A stretch of 64,000 nucleotides of DNA, from assembly GCA_944389135.1 (NCBI GenBank), contig CALXLG010000005.1, positions 1 to 64,000 on the forward strand. The letters are read 5' to 3'. The DNA comes from an uncultured Alphaproteobacteria bacterium (lineage in GTDB: Bacteria; Pseudomonadota; Alphaproteobacteria; Rs-D84). Position numbers and translations under genes: made by a program. The notes beneath the pieces were generated by a model. The model had not been told where the DNA came from. It searched no databases and saw nothing but the letters and a program-made list of their open reading frames with translations. Shown here in pieces: positions 53,579 to 61,989 of this stretch; position 1 is the first letter of the stretch, and every line of letters starts with the position of its first letter.

Positions 53579-54259
53579 ATGCATTTTAATATACTGACCA
53601 TTTTTCCTGAAATGTTTCCTGGAACCTTATCTGGTGGGGTCGTTGGGCGCGCTTTGGAAAAAGGAATATGGTCTTTGGATACCATAAATATTCGTGATTT
53701 TGCAATAAATAATTATGGCAGTGTTGATGACGAACAATTCGGTGGTGGCGTTGGTATGGTTATGCGCCCAGATGTTTTGGGAAATGCTATAGATTCTATT
53801 AAAGAACGTGGAAAAATCATATATTTTTCCCCACGTGGTCCAACACTTAATCAGCATATGGTTCGTGAATTTGCAAGTGATAAAGATGCAACTTATACCC
53901 TGCTCTGTGGTCGTTATGAGGGTATAGACCAAAGAATTATAGATGAATATAATATAATGGAGTTATCTATTGGTGATTACATACTGTCTGGTGGCGAAGT
54001 GGCAGCACAGGTTTTTGTTGACAGTGTGGTTCGTGTGATGGATAATGTACTGGGTGGTGGCAACGAGGCCACTGCTAATGAAAGTTTCGAAATCGGGGGG
54101 CTTGAATGGCCGTTATATACCCGCCCGTCGGCATGGCGTGGACGAAATGTCCCAGAAGTCCTGCTGTCCGGTCATCACGGCAATATAGAAAGATGGCGGA
54201 AACAACAATCGGACGAAATAACAAAACAACGTCGTCCGGACTTAATAAAGGAAAAGTAA
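53579..54259 (+). CDS. trmD: tRNA (guanine-37-N1)-methyltransferase TrmD
   Basis: This encodes 226 residues. It starts [15 protein letters not shown]; the trefoil-knot SAM site is [14 protein letters not shown] (about 103-116), followed by [14 protein letters not shown]. It methylates G37 of tRNAs reading CNN codons to prevent frameshifting. Its stop is followed after one base by rplS. Confidence 0.97.
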   Translation: MHFNILTIFPEMFPGTLSGGVVGRALEKGIWSLDTINIRDFAINNYGSVDDEQFGGGVGMVMRPDVLGNAIDSIKERGKIIYFSPRGPTLNQHMVREFASDKDATYTLLCGRYEGIDQRIIDEYNIMELSIGDYILSGGEVAAQVFVDSVVRVMDNVLGGGNEATANESFEIGGLEWPLYTRPSAWRGRNVPEVLLSGHHGNIERWRKQQSDEITKQRRPDLIKEK

Positions 54260-54260
54260 A

Positions 54261-54653
54261 ATGAGCATTATTAAAAAAATTGAAGCAGCGCAAGTTGCTA
54301 AACTGAAAGGCGACAAAAAAATCCCTAACTTTAAATCTGGTGATACTTTGAAAGTACACGTAAAGATTAAAGATGGTGATAAATTCCGTATTCAGGTTTT
54401 TGAAGGCGTCGTAATCGCACGCGATGGCGGCGAAGGAAATAATGCATCCTTTACAGTACGTCGTGAATCTTATGGGGTTGGCGTTGAACGTAAATTCCCA
54501 TTGTACAGCCCAGCAATTGAAAAAATTGAAAAGGTTCGTACAGGTAAAGTTCGTCGTGCTAAATTGTTCTTCTTGCGTGGTTTGTCAGGCAAAAAAGCAC
54601 GTATTGTTGAAGATTTGTCTGCAAACACAGCAGAAAAGAAAGCTGATAAATAA
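54261..54653 (+). CDS. rplS: 50S ribosomal protein L19
   Basis: This encodes 130 residues. The landmarks are [37 protein letters not shown], and [19 protein letters not shown] (parts). It contacts 16S rRNA at the subunit interface. It is the last gene of the operon, ending before a terminator. Confidence 0.97.
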   Translation: MSIIKKIEAAQVAKLKGDKKIPNFKSGDTLKVHVKIKDGDKFRIQVFEGVVIARDGGEGNNASFTVRRESYGVGVERKFPLYSPAIEKIEKVRTGKVRRAKLFFLRGLSGKKARIVEDLSANTAEKKADK

Positions 54654-54671
54654 TGAGCTTTATTTATTAAT

Positions 54672-54697
54672 AAAAACCCGCTTGTGCGGGTTTTTTG
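54672..54697. terminator. Terminator rplS/pagL-like
   Basis: AAAAACCCGC/GCGGGTTTTTT inverted repeat between convergent genes. Confidence 0.85.
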
Positions 54698-55243
54698 TTA
54701 AAAATTTATGGTGTACCCCATGCCTATAAAATTCTGCCCAGAATTTGATTCTGTTAACGTGCCGTTTGAAAAATGTCTTATGAATATTTCAATCGCGTTT
54801 TTTTGTGAAATGTGCAACCCGACGAAAATCTTTTGACCGAATGTAAATTTAGAACTGATTCTGTCCGTCGTTGCTGATTTTATGTATGCGCCAAGGGACG
54901 CGCCTGTATAGAATTTGTCGTTGGCGTATAATACGACGTCTTCTGATATACCAAGAATAATATGTTGGTTATATTTACTAAATGCACCTATGCCTTGGGC
55001 GGTTAGTACTTCAATGTTTTGCCTGCCGTCCAAACCGAAAAAAGTGTTCCCTTGGCTATATTGAATTTCAAAAACATATAAGTTTTCCAGTTTGTCGCGC
55101 AGGGATACGCCTGGATACAAAGATACTTGGTGCTTTTTGTCATTAAACAGTGTATTAGTTGTTGCTTTTGATTGAAAGGTTGTAAAAATTAAGACAAATA
55201 TTGATAAAATTATAATGAGCATTATGTTCCATATTTTGTTCAT
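54698..55243 (-). CDS. PagL-like lipid A 3-O-deacylase
   Basis: This encodes 181 residues. A signal anchor (about 7-26) is followed by an eight-strand-barrel-type sequence of alternating hydrophobics ending in aromatic F. The C-terminal active-site block IEIFIRHFSNGTLTESNSGQNF (in part) carries the His and Ser (HFS) of PagL, followed by the final strand MGYTINF. PagL removes the 3-O acyl chain of lipid A in the outer membrane. It lies 20 bp downstream of a PAP2 gene. An AAGGAG site precedes the ATG. Confidence 0.82.
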   Translation of the reverse strand: MNKIWNIMLIIILSIFVLIFTTFQSKATTNTLFNDKKHQVSLYPGVSLRDKLENLYVFEIQYSQGNTFFGLDGRQNIEVLTAQGIGAFSKYNQHIILGISEDVVLYANDKFYTGASLGAYIKSATTDRISSKFTFGQKIFVGLHISQKNAIEIFIRHFSNGTLTESNSGQNFIGMGYTINF

Positions 55244-55263
55244 ACCGAAACTCCTTACTTGAT

Positions 55264-55794
55264 TTAAAATGTTGTATTAAAATGTACGTTTATTGATTGT
55301 GCGTCGGCACTGATGTTTACGTTTGTTCGTTTGCTTACAAATATCCATGTCATAGCGCTGCTGATTGCGGCGCCGGCAAGTACGTCGTGCAGGTGGTGTT
55401 TGTTTGCGTAAATTCTTGAAAAGCCCGTAAATGACGCTAATAAGTAAGGTACGATGGCTTGCTTTAATCCGTATCTTTTATGTATAAACGTTGCACCTGA
55501 AAACGCGGCGGCGGTATGTCCGCTGGGGAAAGAGTTATCATCGCTTTTATCGGGGCGTTCTTCTTTTATTAACGTTTTTAATCCCAATACAGTAGTTTCC
55601 ATTGCCAGAAAAGATACGGAAAATTCCATCGCGCCACACCAGTCTGTTTCGTTCATTGCCATGCCGAAAGCGTATGCGGGAACTATGACCTGCATATAGT
55701 CGCCGATTTCTTCTATGCCGGGGCCGGCATAGGTCGGAATACAATGCTGTGAAACGACAAACAAGACGGCTGTCGCTTTATAAAAGTTTTTCAT
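55264..55794 (-). CDS. PAP2-family membrane phosphatase
   Basis: This encodes 176 residues from the ATG at 55794 (AAAGGA 10 bp upstream). The frame extends upstream through the leader RNA without a ribosome site, so that extension is rejected. The PAP2 motifs are complete: KTLIKEERP (C1), FPSGHTAAAF (C2) and FSRIYANKHHLHD (C3 with catalytic His). Being paired with a PagL-like gene, it is a candidate lipid A phosphatase (LpxE/LpxF-like) or undecaprenyl-pyrophosphatase. Transcription must pass the leader terminator (55815-55841). Confidence 0.88.
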   Translation of the reverse strand: MKNFYKATAVLFVVSQHCIPTYAGPGIEEIGDYMQVIVPAYAFGMAMNETDWCGAMEFSVSFLAMETTVLGLKTLIKEERPDKSDDNSFPSGHTAAAFSGATFIHKRYGLKQAIVPYLLASFTGFSRIYANKHHLHDVLAGAAISSAMTWIFVSKRTNVNISADAQSINVHFNTTF

Positions 55795-55814
55795 TGTAAT
55801 ATCCTTTTGATTAA

Positions 55815-55841
55815 AAAAACACCCACTGAAAGTAGGTGTCG
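55815..55841 (-). terminator. Intrinsic terminator in the PAP2 leader
   Basis: ACACCTAC/GTGGGTGT (one G-T pair) with a TTTCA loop, then seven T residues, 20 bp before the PAP2 ATG. Confidence 0.8.
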
Positions 55842-56031
55842 GGAAGTTAATCAGTCTGATATTACAAAGACCTCGTCGCTTTCCCTGTTCGGTATTGTAT
55901 GGCAAACGACTTCCCGACTTTTATATATCGGGACCGAAAGTGTCAATAATGCATTTCTGCATCAGTAATATCAGGGTGATTAAGCCCCTTTATCTACTAA
56001 CAGTATGCTGACCCTATTTTTATATAGGGAT
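55815..56031 (-). promoter_or_regulatory. Structured leader RNA ending in a terminator ahead of the PAP2-PagL operon
   Basis: Read on the minus strand from the promoter at 56065-56038. The segment holds CCCTAT/ATAGGG near the 5' end; a GATGCA/TGCATT hairpin with GAAA tetraloop; a 9-bp helix GTCGGGAAG (55918-55910) with CTTCCCGAC (55848-55840); an inner GTCGTTT/AAAGCGAC helix; and GTCT/AGAC. An alternative pairing CTGATATTAC with GTAATATCAG (10 bp) extends imperfectly over TGATTAA and would exclude the 9-bp helix. It ends with an 8-bp hairpin and seven T residues (55841-55815), just before the ribosome site. It looks like an attenuator or riboswitch; no known class is recognised. Confidence 0.65.
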
Positions 56032-56037
56032 AATATT

Positions 56038-56065
56038 AATATAAACTTTTTATCGGTTTAGTCAA
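56038..56065 (-). promoter_or_regulatory. Promoter of the leader RNA
   Basis: Minus-strand TTGACT (-35) and TATATT (-10), 16 bp apart; predicted start near 56031. Confidence 0.6.
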
Positions 56066-56111
56066 TTTTATTGTGTAATCTTTTTTTTTACATTGTGTGA
56101 CATTTAACAAT

Positions 56112-56140
56112 TTGACATTGCTTGGTGGCGAGGATAATAT
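56112..56140 (+). promoter_or_regulatory. Near-consensus promoter of the DUF2155 gene
   Basis: TTGACA, 17 bp, TAATAT. The -10 ends 7 nt before the ATG at 56148, so transcription would start at or one base before the start codon. Confidence 0.7.
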
Positions 56141-56147
56141 ATGTTGT

Positions 56148-56507
56148 ATGAATAAAGTACTTGCATTATTTATGACGATTTTATCAGGTGCATTAATTTG
56201 GCAGGCAAATGCCTTGGCTTACATTGATAAAAACGTTGCGGTTGTTCGTATCCTTAATAAAGCCGCAGGTAAAACGCAAATGGTTAATTTGCCTGTCGGA
56301 CAAAAAACTGCATTTGAAAAATTAGATATCATTGTTCGTTCTTGTAAACAAAATGATCCGTTTGATGCAGAAAATTTTTTCGCGTTTGTTGAAATAGAAA
56401 AAAATACAGAAGGTAAAATTTTTAGCGGTTGGATGAACGCTAACGAGCCCGGTAATAACCCACTGCAGAATGCAGATTATGACGTTTGGTTGGTTAAATG
56501 TGAATGA
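56148..56507 (+). CDS. DUF2155 exported protein
   Basis: This encodes 119 residues from the ATG at 56148. The frame opens further upstream at 56097, but that lies upstream of a near-perfect promoter and is rejected. It has a signal peptide (MNKVLALFMTILSGALIWQANALA) and the DUF2155 landmarks LNKAAGKTQMVNLPVGQ, LDIIVRSC and FSGWMNANEPGNNPL...YDVWLVKC, with two cysteines that may form a disulfide. DUF2155 proteins are typical of alphaproteobacteria; their function is unknown. No ribosome site: probably leaderless. Confidence 0.88.
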   Translation: MNKVLALFMTILSGALIWQANALAYIDKNVAVVRILNKAAGKTQMVNLPVGQKTAFEKLDIIVRSCKQNDPFDAENFFAFVEIEKNTEGKIFSGWMNANEPGNNPLQNADYDVWLVKCE

Positions 56508-56526
56508 TTTTATGTAGGAGAAAATT

Positions 56527-56832
56527 ATGAATTTTATAAAAAAATATTTAAAGATTTTTATCGGCGCAGCGGTTTTGGTTCTTGCAGTAGGGGTTTTCTT
56601 TTTTGCACAACAATCTGGTGATTTAGAAGGGGCATCATTAAAAAAATGGCGCAATGCTGATTTAGCTAGACGCTCTGCCGCAGTTCAAATATTAGTGGCT
56701 TCAGATGAGTATACCGAATTGTTAGTACAATGTGTTGATAAAATTGCTTCATTGCCAGATTCTGGTGAAATGGCTGTTAAAGACGCTGTTTCTTTGTGCT
56801 ATACTGGTATTCAACTGAAAGAAAATAATTAA
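56527..56832 (+). CDS. Small membrane-anchored protein
   Basis: This encodes 101 residues. One N-terminal membrane helix (about 9-29, AAVLVLAVGVFFFAQQ), then a helical periplasmic domain with two cysteines. TAGGAG precedes the ATG and it overlaps the next gene by one base, so it belongs to the DUF2155-DUF1460-tsaD transcript. I recognise no family. Confidence 0.7.
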   Translation: MNFIKKYLKIFIGAAVLVLAVGVFFFAQQSGDLEGASLKKWRNADLARRSAAVQILVASDEYTELLVQCVDKIASLPDSGEMAVKDAVSLCYTGIQLKENN

Positions 56833-57509
56833 TGAAGTATATTTTCTTTTTAATGTTTTTAACCGCTTGTTCAACAAATTATATTGGTGGTGAATATGTG
56901 GGGCAAAAGTATGTCCCTGACCCGTTAGGTGAAGAAAAAGCACCCGATGTTGACCCGTTGATACGTTTTGATGCTTTTGATTGTATGACTTTTGTAGAAA
57001 CTTCGCTGGCAAATGGTGATTTAGATAATCTGATAAGTATTAGATATAAAAATGGGCAAGTTAATTTCTTAAATAGAAACCACTTTGTTGAAACAGATTG
57101 GTTAAAAAACAATGCGAATCTGCTAGAAAATGTAAGTCATCAATACGGAAAAACTTCATTTCGTACAGTTGTCATTGATAAAAAGAATTGGTTCAAGAAA
57201 GTACATAATACAGAAACTGGCTTTTTGCCCGAAAAAGTAGCTTTAGAATATATACCATACGAAAATTTAACAGATATAAAAAATGAAGAGCCTTTGATAG
57301 TTTTATTTATTACTGGAAATTCTGGAAAAAGTGATAAAATAGGTACAGATTTAGCGGTCGTTCATATGGGCTTTTTGCTGCCTAATGGAATATTAAGACA
57401 CGCTTCGTCTGAAAAAGGAAAAGTAATAGATGTAGATTTTAAGAAATATGCATCAAGACGCGCGAAGAATAAGAATAATTTAGGTATAGCTTTGGTGAAG
57501 ATAAAATGA
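56832..57509 (+). CDS. DUF1460 (amidase-like) lipoprotein
   Basis: This encodes 225 residues. The lipobox LTAC gives cleavage before Cys13. The domain carries the DUF1460/NlpC-P60-like signature: nucleophile Cys in FDAFDCMTFVETSLA (about 51), NRNHFVETDWLKN, and the His in VVHMGFLLPN...LRHASSEKGKV. Relatives are N-acetylmuramoyl-L-alanine amidase-like enzymes acting on peptidoglycan peptides. It overlaps tsaD by four bases (ATGA). Confidence 0.85.
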   Translation: MKYIFFLMFLTACSTNYIGGEYVGQKYVPDPLGEEKAPDVDPLIRFDAFDCMTFVETSLANGDLDNLISIRYKNGQVNFLNRNHFVETDWLKNNANLLENVSHQYGKTSFRTVVIDKKNWFKKVHNTETGFLPEKVALEYIPYENLTDIKNEEPLIVLFITGNSGKSDKIGTDLAVVHMGFLLPNGILRHASSEKGKVIDVDFKKYASRRAKNKNNLGIALVKIK

Positions 57510-58633
57510 GTGAAGAAAAATTAATTCGTTTAGATATGGGTAAGCTTGATGGCGATACGCATAAAACGTCAGACAAACCGATTTTATGCTTAGGCATAGA
57601 GTCTTCTTGTGATGAAACAAGTGCAGCTATTGTAGATTCTGATAGAAATATTTTATCGCATATAATTTATTCTCAAATTCCAGAACATCAGAAATATGGC
57701 GGTGTTGTGCCAGAGTTAGCGGCTCGTGCGCATATTCTTGCAATAGATGAAGTAATCAAACAAACGCTAGAAAAAGCTGGTAAAACAATTAATGACATAG
57801 ATGTTATTGCAGCAACTGCGGGACCTGGTTTAATAGGGGGCGTGTTGGTTGGTTGGTTGGCAGCAACGGGGCTTGCACAGTCTACAAATAAACCGTTAGT
57901 TGCAGTTAATCACTTAGAAGGTCATGCGTTGGTTCCAAGATTACACGCATCGATTGCAAACGGTGAAGACGGCGTAAATTCTGTAGAATTTCCGTACTTA
58001 CTAATGTTGGCGTCCGGCGGGCATTGTCAAATATTATTAGTTCGTGGTGTTGGACAATATGAATTAATTGGCCAGACACTGGATGATAGTGCTGGTGAAG
58101 CTTTTGATAAAATAGCTAAAATGTTAGGTCTGGGTTATCCTGGTGGACCAGTTGTAGACAAGCGTGCTAGCTTGGGCAACCCAAAAGCTTTTAATTTCCC
58201 ACGACCATTGTGCGACAAACCGGGGTGTGATTTCTCATTTAGTGGTATAAAAACGGCGGCGCGTACGTTCTTAGAAAAAGCGTCCGCACCCTATTCTGAT
58301 GAATTTATAAACGATTTTTGTGCGTCTTTCCAAGCCGCTGTCGTAGATTGTATAGTGAACAGATTAAACAATGCAATGCATGATGAACGGGTTATAAGCG
58401 CAGCACCAAAAACTTTAGTCGTTGCGGGCGGTGTTGCGAAAAACAGCGCTATACGCGCATCAATGGAAAAATTGGCTGCAGAAAAAAATATGCAATTTGC
58501 AGCACCACCAATGAATTTGTGTACAGACAATGGCGCAATGATTGCATGGGCAGGTCTAGAAAATTATAGGCTGGGCAAAATTGTAAAAGAACCTGTTGCC
58601 CCACGCCCACGTTGGCCTTTGACAGAATTATAA
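57506..58633 (+). CDS. tsaD: tRNA N6-adenosine threonylcarbamoyltransferase TsaD
   Basis: This encodes 375 residues. An N-terminal extension of about 27 residues precedes the core ILCLGIESSCDETSAAIVD. The metal-binding His pair is in AVNHLEGHALVP (about 134-145), followed by LASGGHCQILLV, ALDDSAGEAFDK-like TLDDSAGEAFDK, and MNLCTDNGAMIAWAG. It makes t6A37 in tRNAs reading ANN codons. The start is fixed by overlap with the DUF1460 gene. Confidence 0.96.
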   Translation: MSEEKLIRLDMGKLDGDTHKTSDKPILCLGIESSCDETSAAIVDSDRNILSHIIYSQIPEHQKYGGVVPELAARAHILAIDEVIKQTLEKAGKTINDIDVIAATAGPGLIGGVLVGWLAATGLAQSTNKPLVAVNHLEGHALVPRLHASIANGEDGVNSVEFPYLLMLASGGHCQILLVRGVGQYELIGQTLDDSAGEAFDKIAKMLGLGYPGGPVVDKRASLGNPKAFNFPRPLCDKPGCDFSFSGIKTAARTFLEKASAPYSDEFINDFCASFQAAVVDCIVNRLNNAMHDERVISAAPKTLVVAGGVAKNSAIRASMEKLAAEKNMQFAAPPMNLCTDNGAMIAWAGLENYRLGKIVKEPVAPRPRWPLTEL

Positions 58634-58636
58634 TTG

Positions 58637-59638
58637 CTATTTAACTTTGGACATGGCGTTGTTTTTCAGCGCCGTGTTTGCTTTTAAATTACCTTCTAAA
58701 ATTACTTTTTGTTTGGCTTTTTCAAATTTTTTTGACCCTTCAATTTTTTCAAGATAATTTTTTATTTTTGTTATGTCGTTTCTTATTAATGTTATACGAA
58801 TTTGCGGAACCAATTTCGGATTTTTCAAAAATTCTATCGCAGACGATTTAAAGTTATATAATGCTGTTCGCATATCTTTTACATTTTGTGAAGATTTTAT
58901 ATTAACATTTTGCTTTTTGGGCAGTTTTTCGTATTCTTTTATTAGTCTGTCTATGTCCAGCCAACCAAGTCTGGCTAAATCTACATTAAACATATAATCT
59001 GCATTTTGATATTTTGAATCTGCAAAATCTATTACAGATAAAGTTTTTGTTTCTTTATTAAAGAAAATATTATTTTCATTCATATCGCCATGAGAAAACA
59101 CAACGCTTGCATCATTGTCTGACGTAACATCAAACCAGTCTTTCGCTTGGCGAACAATCGTTAGTTCTTCTGAAGGGATGTGTTCTTGTAGCTTTAATAA
59201 AACTTCACCAAGAGTCATATCTTTTTCGCCCGATACCGCATCAAAAAAATCTTTTTGTTTAAGTACGGGTCTTGATTGGTTTATATCATTTAAGAAATTT
59301 GCAAAACTCTTATAAATAATATCAAGCTCTTTCGGTTCCAAGGATTCTACGAATGAAGTTTTTAGCGGTGTGCCGACAACACGTTCTTCTTCAACAATAA
59401 AATCTTCGTCATATATTTTTAAAGTGCGTGGTATTTTATATGTTGAATTATTGAATTTTAATACCCCGTCAGAAACGGATTTAGCAATCTTTTGTTTACC
59501 TAACCATGTTTGTAATCTTTGTTTGTTATTGTTTGAAACAGGGGCTTTTATCACTTTTTTGCCATCTTTGGATAAATAGACTAATGTTTCTCTGGGTGCA
59601 TTAGTATTTATTAGTTGCAAATTTGTAAGGTTTTGCAT
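58637..59638 (-). CDS. Aminoglycoside-phosphotransferase-fold kinase
   Basis: This encodes 333 residues. The fold of the APH/choline kinase group is shown by the Brenner-type catalytic motif VFSHGDMNENNIFFN (about 180-194) and the metal motif LSVIDFADSKYQ (about 199-210). The N-terminal lobe has the ATP-binding strand pattern (VYLSKDGKKVIKAPV) and EEERVVG. The C-terminus is Lys-rich (KKFEKAKQKVILEGN). A GGAG site precedes the ATG. The substrate cannot be inferred; family members phosphorylate antibiotics, choline, sugars or proteins. It is isolated and convergent with tsaD. Confidence 0.82.
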   Translation of the reverse strand: MQNLTNLQLINTNAPRETLVYLSKDGKKVIKAPVSNNNKQRLQTWLGKQKIAKSVSDGVLKFNNSTYKIPRTLKIYDEDFIVEEERVVGTPLKTSFVESLEPKELDIIYKSFANFLNDINQSRPVLKQKDFFDAVSGEKDMTLGEVLLKLQEHIPSEELTIVRQAKDWFDVTSDNDASVVFSHGDMNENNIFFNKETKTLSVIDFADSKYQNADYMFNVDLARLGWLDIDRLIKEYEKLPKKQNVNIKSSQNVKDMRTALYNFKSSAIEFLKNPKLVPQIRITLIRNDITKIKNYLEKIEGSKKFEKAKQKVILEGNLKANTALKNNAMSKVK

Positions 59639-59673
59639 AATATAAACTCCATAATAAAATATCAGAATAATTA

Positions 59674-59679
59674 TATCAT
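59674..59679 (+). promoter_or_regulatory. -10 box placing the xseA start at the ATG
   Basis: TATCAT ends 6 nt before the ATG; no ribosome site is present and no clear -35 is seen. Confidence 0.4.
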
Positions 59680-59685
59680 AAAACC

Positions 59686-60921
59686 ATGCAAAAACCAGAG
59701 CCTTTTGTCCAGCCAGATATGATTTTTAGCGTTTCTGACGCATCTGCATTATTAAAAAATGTTGTAGAAACTGCATTTCCACGAATAAAAATTCGTGGCG
59801 AACTATCGCAAATTACACGTGCCACGTCTGGGCATATGTATATGACAATAAAAGATTCTGGTGCAGCAATTTCTGTAATTATATGGCGTGGAACACCTGT
59901 ACCCTTTAAGCTAGAAGATGGTTTAGAAGTTATTATTACAGGTCGATTTACAACGTACCCTGCCCGCAGCAACTACCAGATTATCGTCAGTGAAATAGAA
60001 ATGGCGGGTGTTGGCGCAATATTAAAAATGCTGGAAGAAAGAAAGCAAAAGCTTGCAGCAGAGGGTTTGTTTGAAGCGTCAAGAAAAAAACCTTTACCCA
60101 GATTTCCACAAAGAATAGGTATTGTAACCAGTCCAACAGGTGCAGCTTTTCAAGATATACAAAACAGATTACGTGAAAGATTCCCTGTTCAAATTGTTCT
60201 ATACCCTGCAACGGTACAAGGCGCGACTGCCGCGGCAGAAGTTGCAGCAGGCATTGAATATTTTAATCGCGCAGGTAATGTCGATGTAATTATTGTTGCG
60301 CGTGGTGGCGGTGCATTAGAAGATTTATTGCCTTTTTCTGAAGAAATTGTGGTTCGTGCTGCCGCAGCCAGTAAGATACCTTTGATATCTGGTGTCGGTC
60401 ATGAACCAGATTGGATGTTGATTGATTTTGCCGCCGATGTACGCGCACCAACCCCAACAGGTGCGGCAGAAATGGTTGTGCCGACAAAGCTGTCGTTATT
60501 TCAAGAATTAGATAATTTGTGGCATAGATTGTCAAACAGCTTTACAACAAGATTAACTAATGCAAAAAGCCGAGTAGAAGCAATATCTATTAAAAGTCCA
60601 AAACAAATGGTAATGGAACAAGGTCAACGAATTGATGACGTGTCACGAACATTATCTGTAATAATGTCCAATAAAATATTATCAGTAAAGCAAAAGATGA
60701 CCGCAGTTGGCAACATTGAAAATATATTACAAACAAAATTAGATTCATTAACGCAATCTGTAAATCATTCTGAACAAATGTTAAACTCTTTAAGCTATAA
60801 AAACGTTCTACAACGTGGGTATGCAATTGTCCGGGATGCCGAAGGCGATATTATTAGTCGTGCTTCGGACAATAAAAAGCCCGCTAGTATAGAATTTGCA
60901 GACGGGGTGCGTGAAATATAA
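59686..60921 (+). CDS. xseA: Exodeoxyribonuclease VII large subunit
   Basis: This encodes 411 residues. An N-terminal OB-fold DNA-binding domain (KIRGELSQITRATSGHMYMTI, in part) is followed by the catalytic domain with GIVTSPTGAAFQDI (about 145-158), DVIIVARGGGALEDLLPF and GVGHEPDWMLIDF...RAPTPTGAAEM, then a coiled-coil region. It degrades single-stranded DNA with XseB. It appears to have a leaderless message. Confidence 0.95.
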   Translation: MQKPEPFVQPDMIFSVSDASALLKNVVETAFPRIKIRGELSQITRATSGHMYMTIKDSGAAISVIIWRGTPVPFKLEDGLEVIITGRFTTYPARSNYQIIVSEIEMAGVGAILKMLEERKQKLAAEGLFEASRKKPLPRFPQRIGIVTSPTGAAFQDIQNRLRERFPVQIVLYPATVQGATAAAEVAAGIEYFNRAGNVDVIIVARGGGALEDLLPFSEEIVVRAAAASKIPLISGVGHEPDWMLIDFAADVRAPTPTGAAEMVVPTKLSLFQELDNLWHRLSNSFTTRLTNAKSRVEAISIKSPKQMVMEQGQRIDDVSRTLSVIMSNKILSVKQKMTAVGNIENILQTKLDSLTQSVNHSEQMLNSLSYKNVLQRGYAIVRDAEGDIISRASDNKKPASIEFADGVREI

Positions 60922-60976
60922 TAGTCTTGTAAAAAAAGTTTGTATAGATTATAGTAATACCTAAAGGAAAGGCGAA

Positions 60977-61765
60977 ATGAAGTCGGTATTAGTATTTGTA
61001 TTATTATGTTTTTTTACAATTAATTATGCAGAAGGTGCTTGTGTAGATGGATTGTGTCAAACAGGAAAAGTTGAATGTAAAGCCTTTGACGAAGCGGGTT
61101 CATACGCTAAGGTCATTAATAATTGTAACATTTCTGGCGTAAATATAAAGCCCAATGATATAATTTGTGGCTGTGGCGAAGTTAAGACAGGTGAAGCACT
61201 AAGACTCTGGGGGGGGACGGTTTGTTCCTCCTTCCTCCCTTGTACATATGCTCGTGTTTGTGCAAAGGGCTATTATGGTTATCCGTATAATAGTGGTTGT
61301 TATCGGTGCTCTGACGGCGGAACGACAAATGGCGCTGGCGCAACAGAAGTATATAATTGTTATAAGATAATAGAAAAAGATACACCCGATGGACATGGAA
61401 GACGACAAGAAAAGTGTTATTTTCAAATAGGCTACCAAGCTGGTTATACAAATTGTGTAGAGGAAGATGAATACCCCAAAGTAATTAGTTGCAAGGCCGG
61501 ATATTATTCTACAAACGGTCAATGTCAAGAAGTCGGATATAAATATTATAGTCCAGAGGGAGATTTAACAGCGACCCTATGTCCATCTTATAAAAAGGGA
61601 AGTTTAACAGTAAGTGGAACGACAGCCACAACCACTTCTGCATCTATAACAGATTGTATGGTTCCTGCGTATATTGATAATGACCCTGCTAAAGGAAAGG
61701 AAACATTTACAGATTACAAAGGTACGTATTATTTCCCAAATAACTGCTGGCATCCAGACAACTAA
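60977..61765 (+). CDS. Secreted Cys-rich protein with a G8 tract
   Basis: This encodes 262 residues. A signal peptide (VLVFVLLCFFTINYAEGA) is followed by about 25 cysteines in short modules like those of the giant protein at 23806: CAKGYYGYPYNSGCYRCSDGG, CKAGYYSTNGQCQEVGYKYYSPEG (in part), ending TDYKGTYYFPNNC. A run of eight G residues (61209-61216) lies in frame at the codons W-G-G (about residue 78). The next gene is a paralogue. AAAGGAAAGG precedes the ATG. Likely surface-exposed; function unknown. Confidence 0.8.
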   Translation: MKSVLVFVLLCFFTINYAEGACVDGLCQTGKVECKAFDEAGSYAKVINNCNISGVNIKPNDIICGCGEVKTGEALRLWGGTVCSSFLPCTYARVCAKGYYGYPYNSGCYRCSDGGTTNGAGATEVYNCYKIIEKDTPDGHGRRQEKCYFQIGYQAGYTNCVEEDEYPKVISCKAGYYSTNGQCQEVGYKYYSPEGDLTATLCPSYKKGSLTVSGTTATTTSASITDCMVPAYIDNDPAKGKETFTDYKGTYYFPNNCWHPDN

Positions 61766-61989
61766 AAAGTGTCTTTTGAATTATTAAAAACTCGTATTTT
61801 ATTTATGGGTATTCTATTTGTTTTTTGTCTGGGGCTTTGATAACATAAATTTTGCATCCAGACCTAAAAACATATAACGATTGTGTTTATTAAAGATATA
61901 AATTATACTTATAAATGAATCCAAAGGGATATTGGGTTCGGGGTCGTTATGTCTGATTAGTGGTTTATTTTTAACAAAACGGGGAAAAT

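Noticed and set aside
55795-55905. N-terminal extension of the PAP2 protein by 37 residues
   Set aside because: The extension would be translated from the leader RNA and through its terminator; the ATG at 55794 has a ribosome site and starts a signal-like helix.
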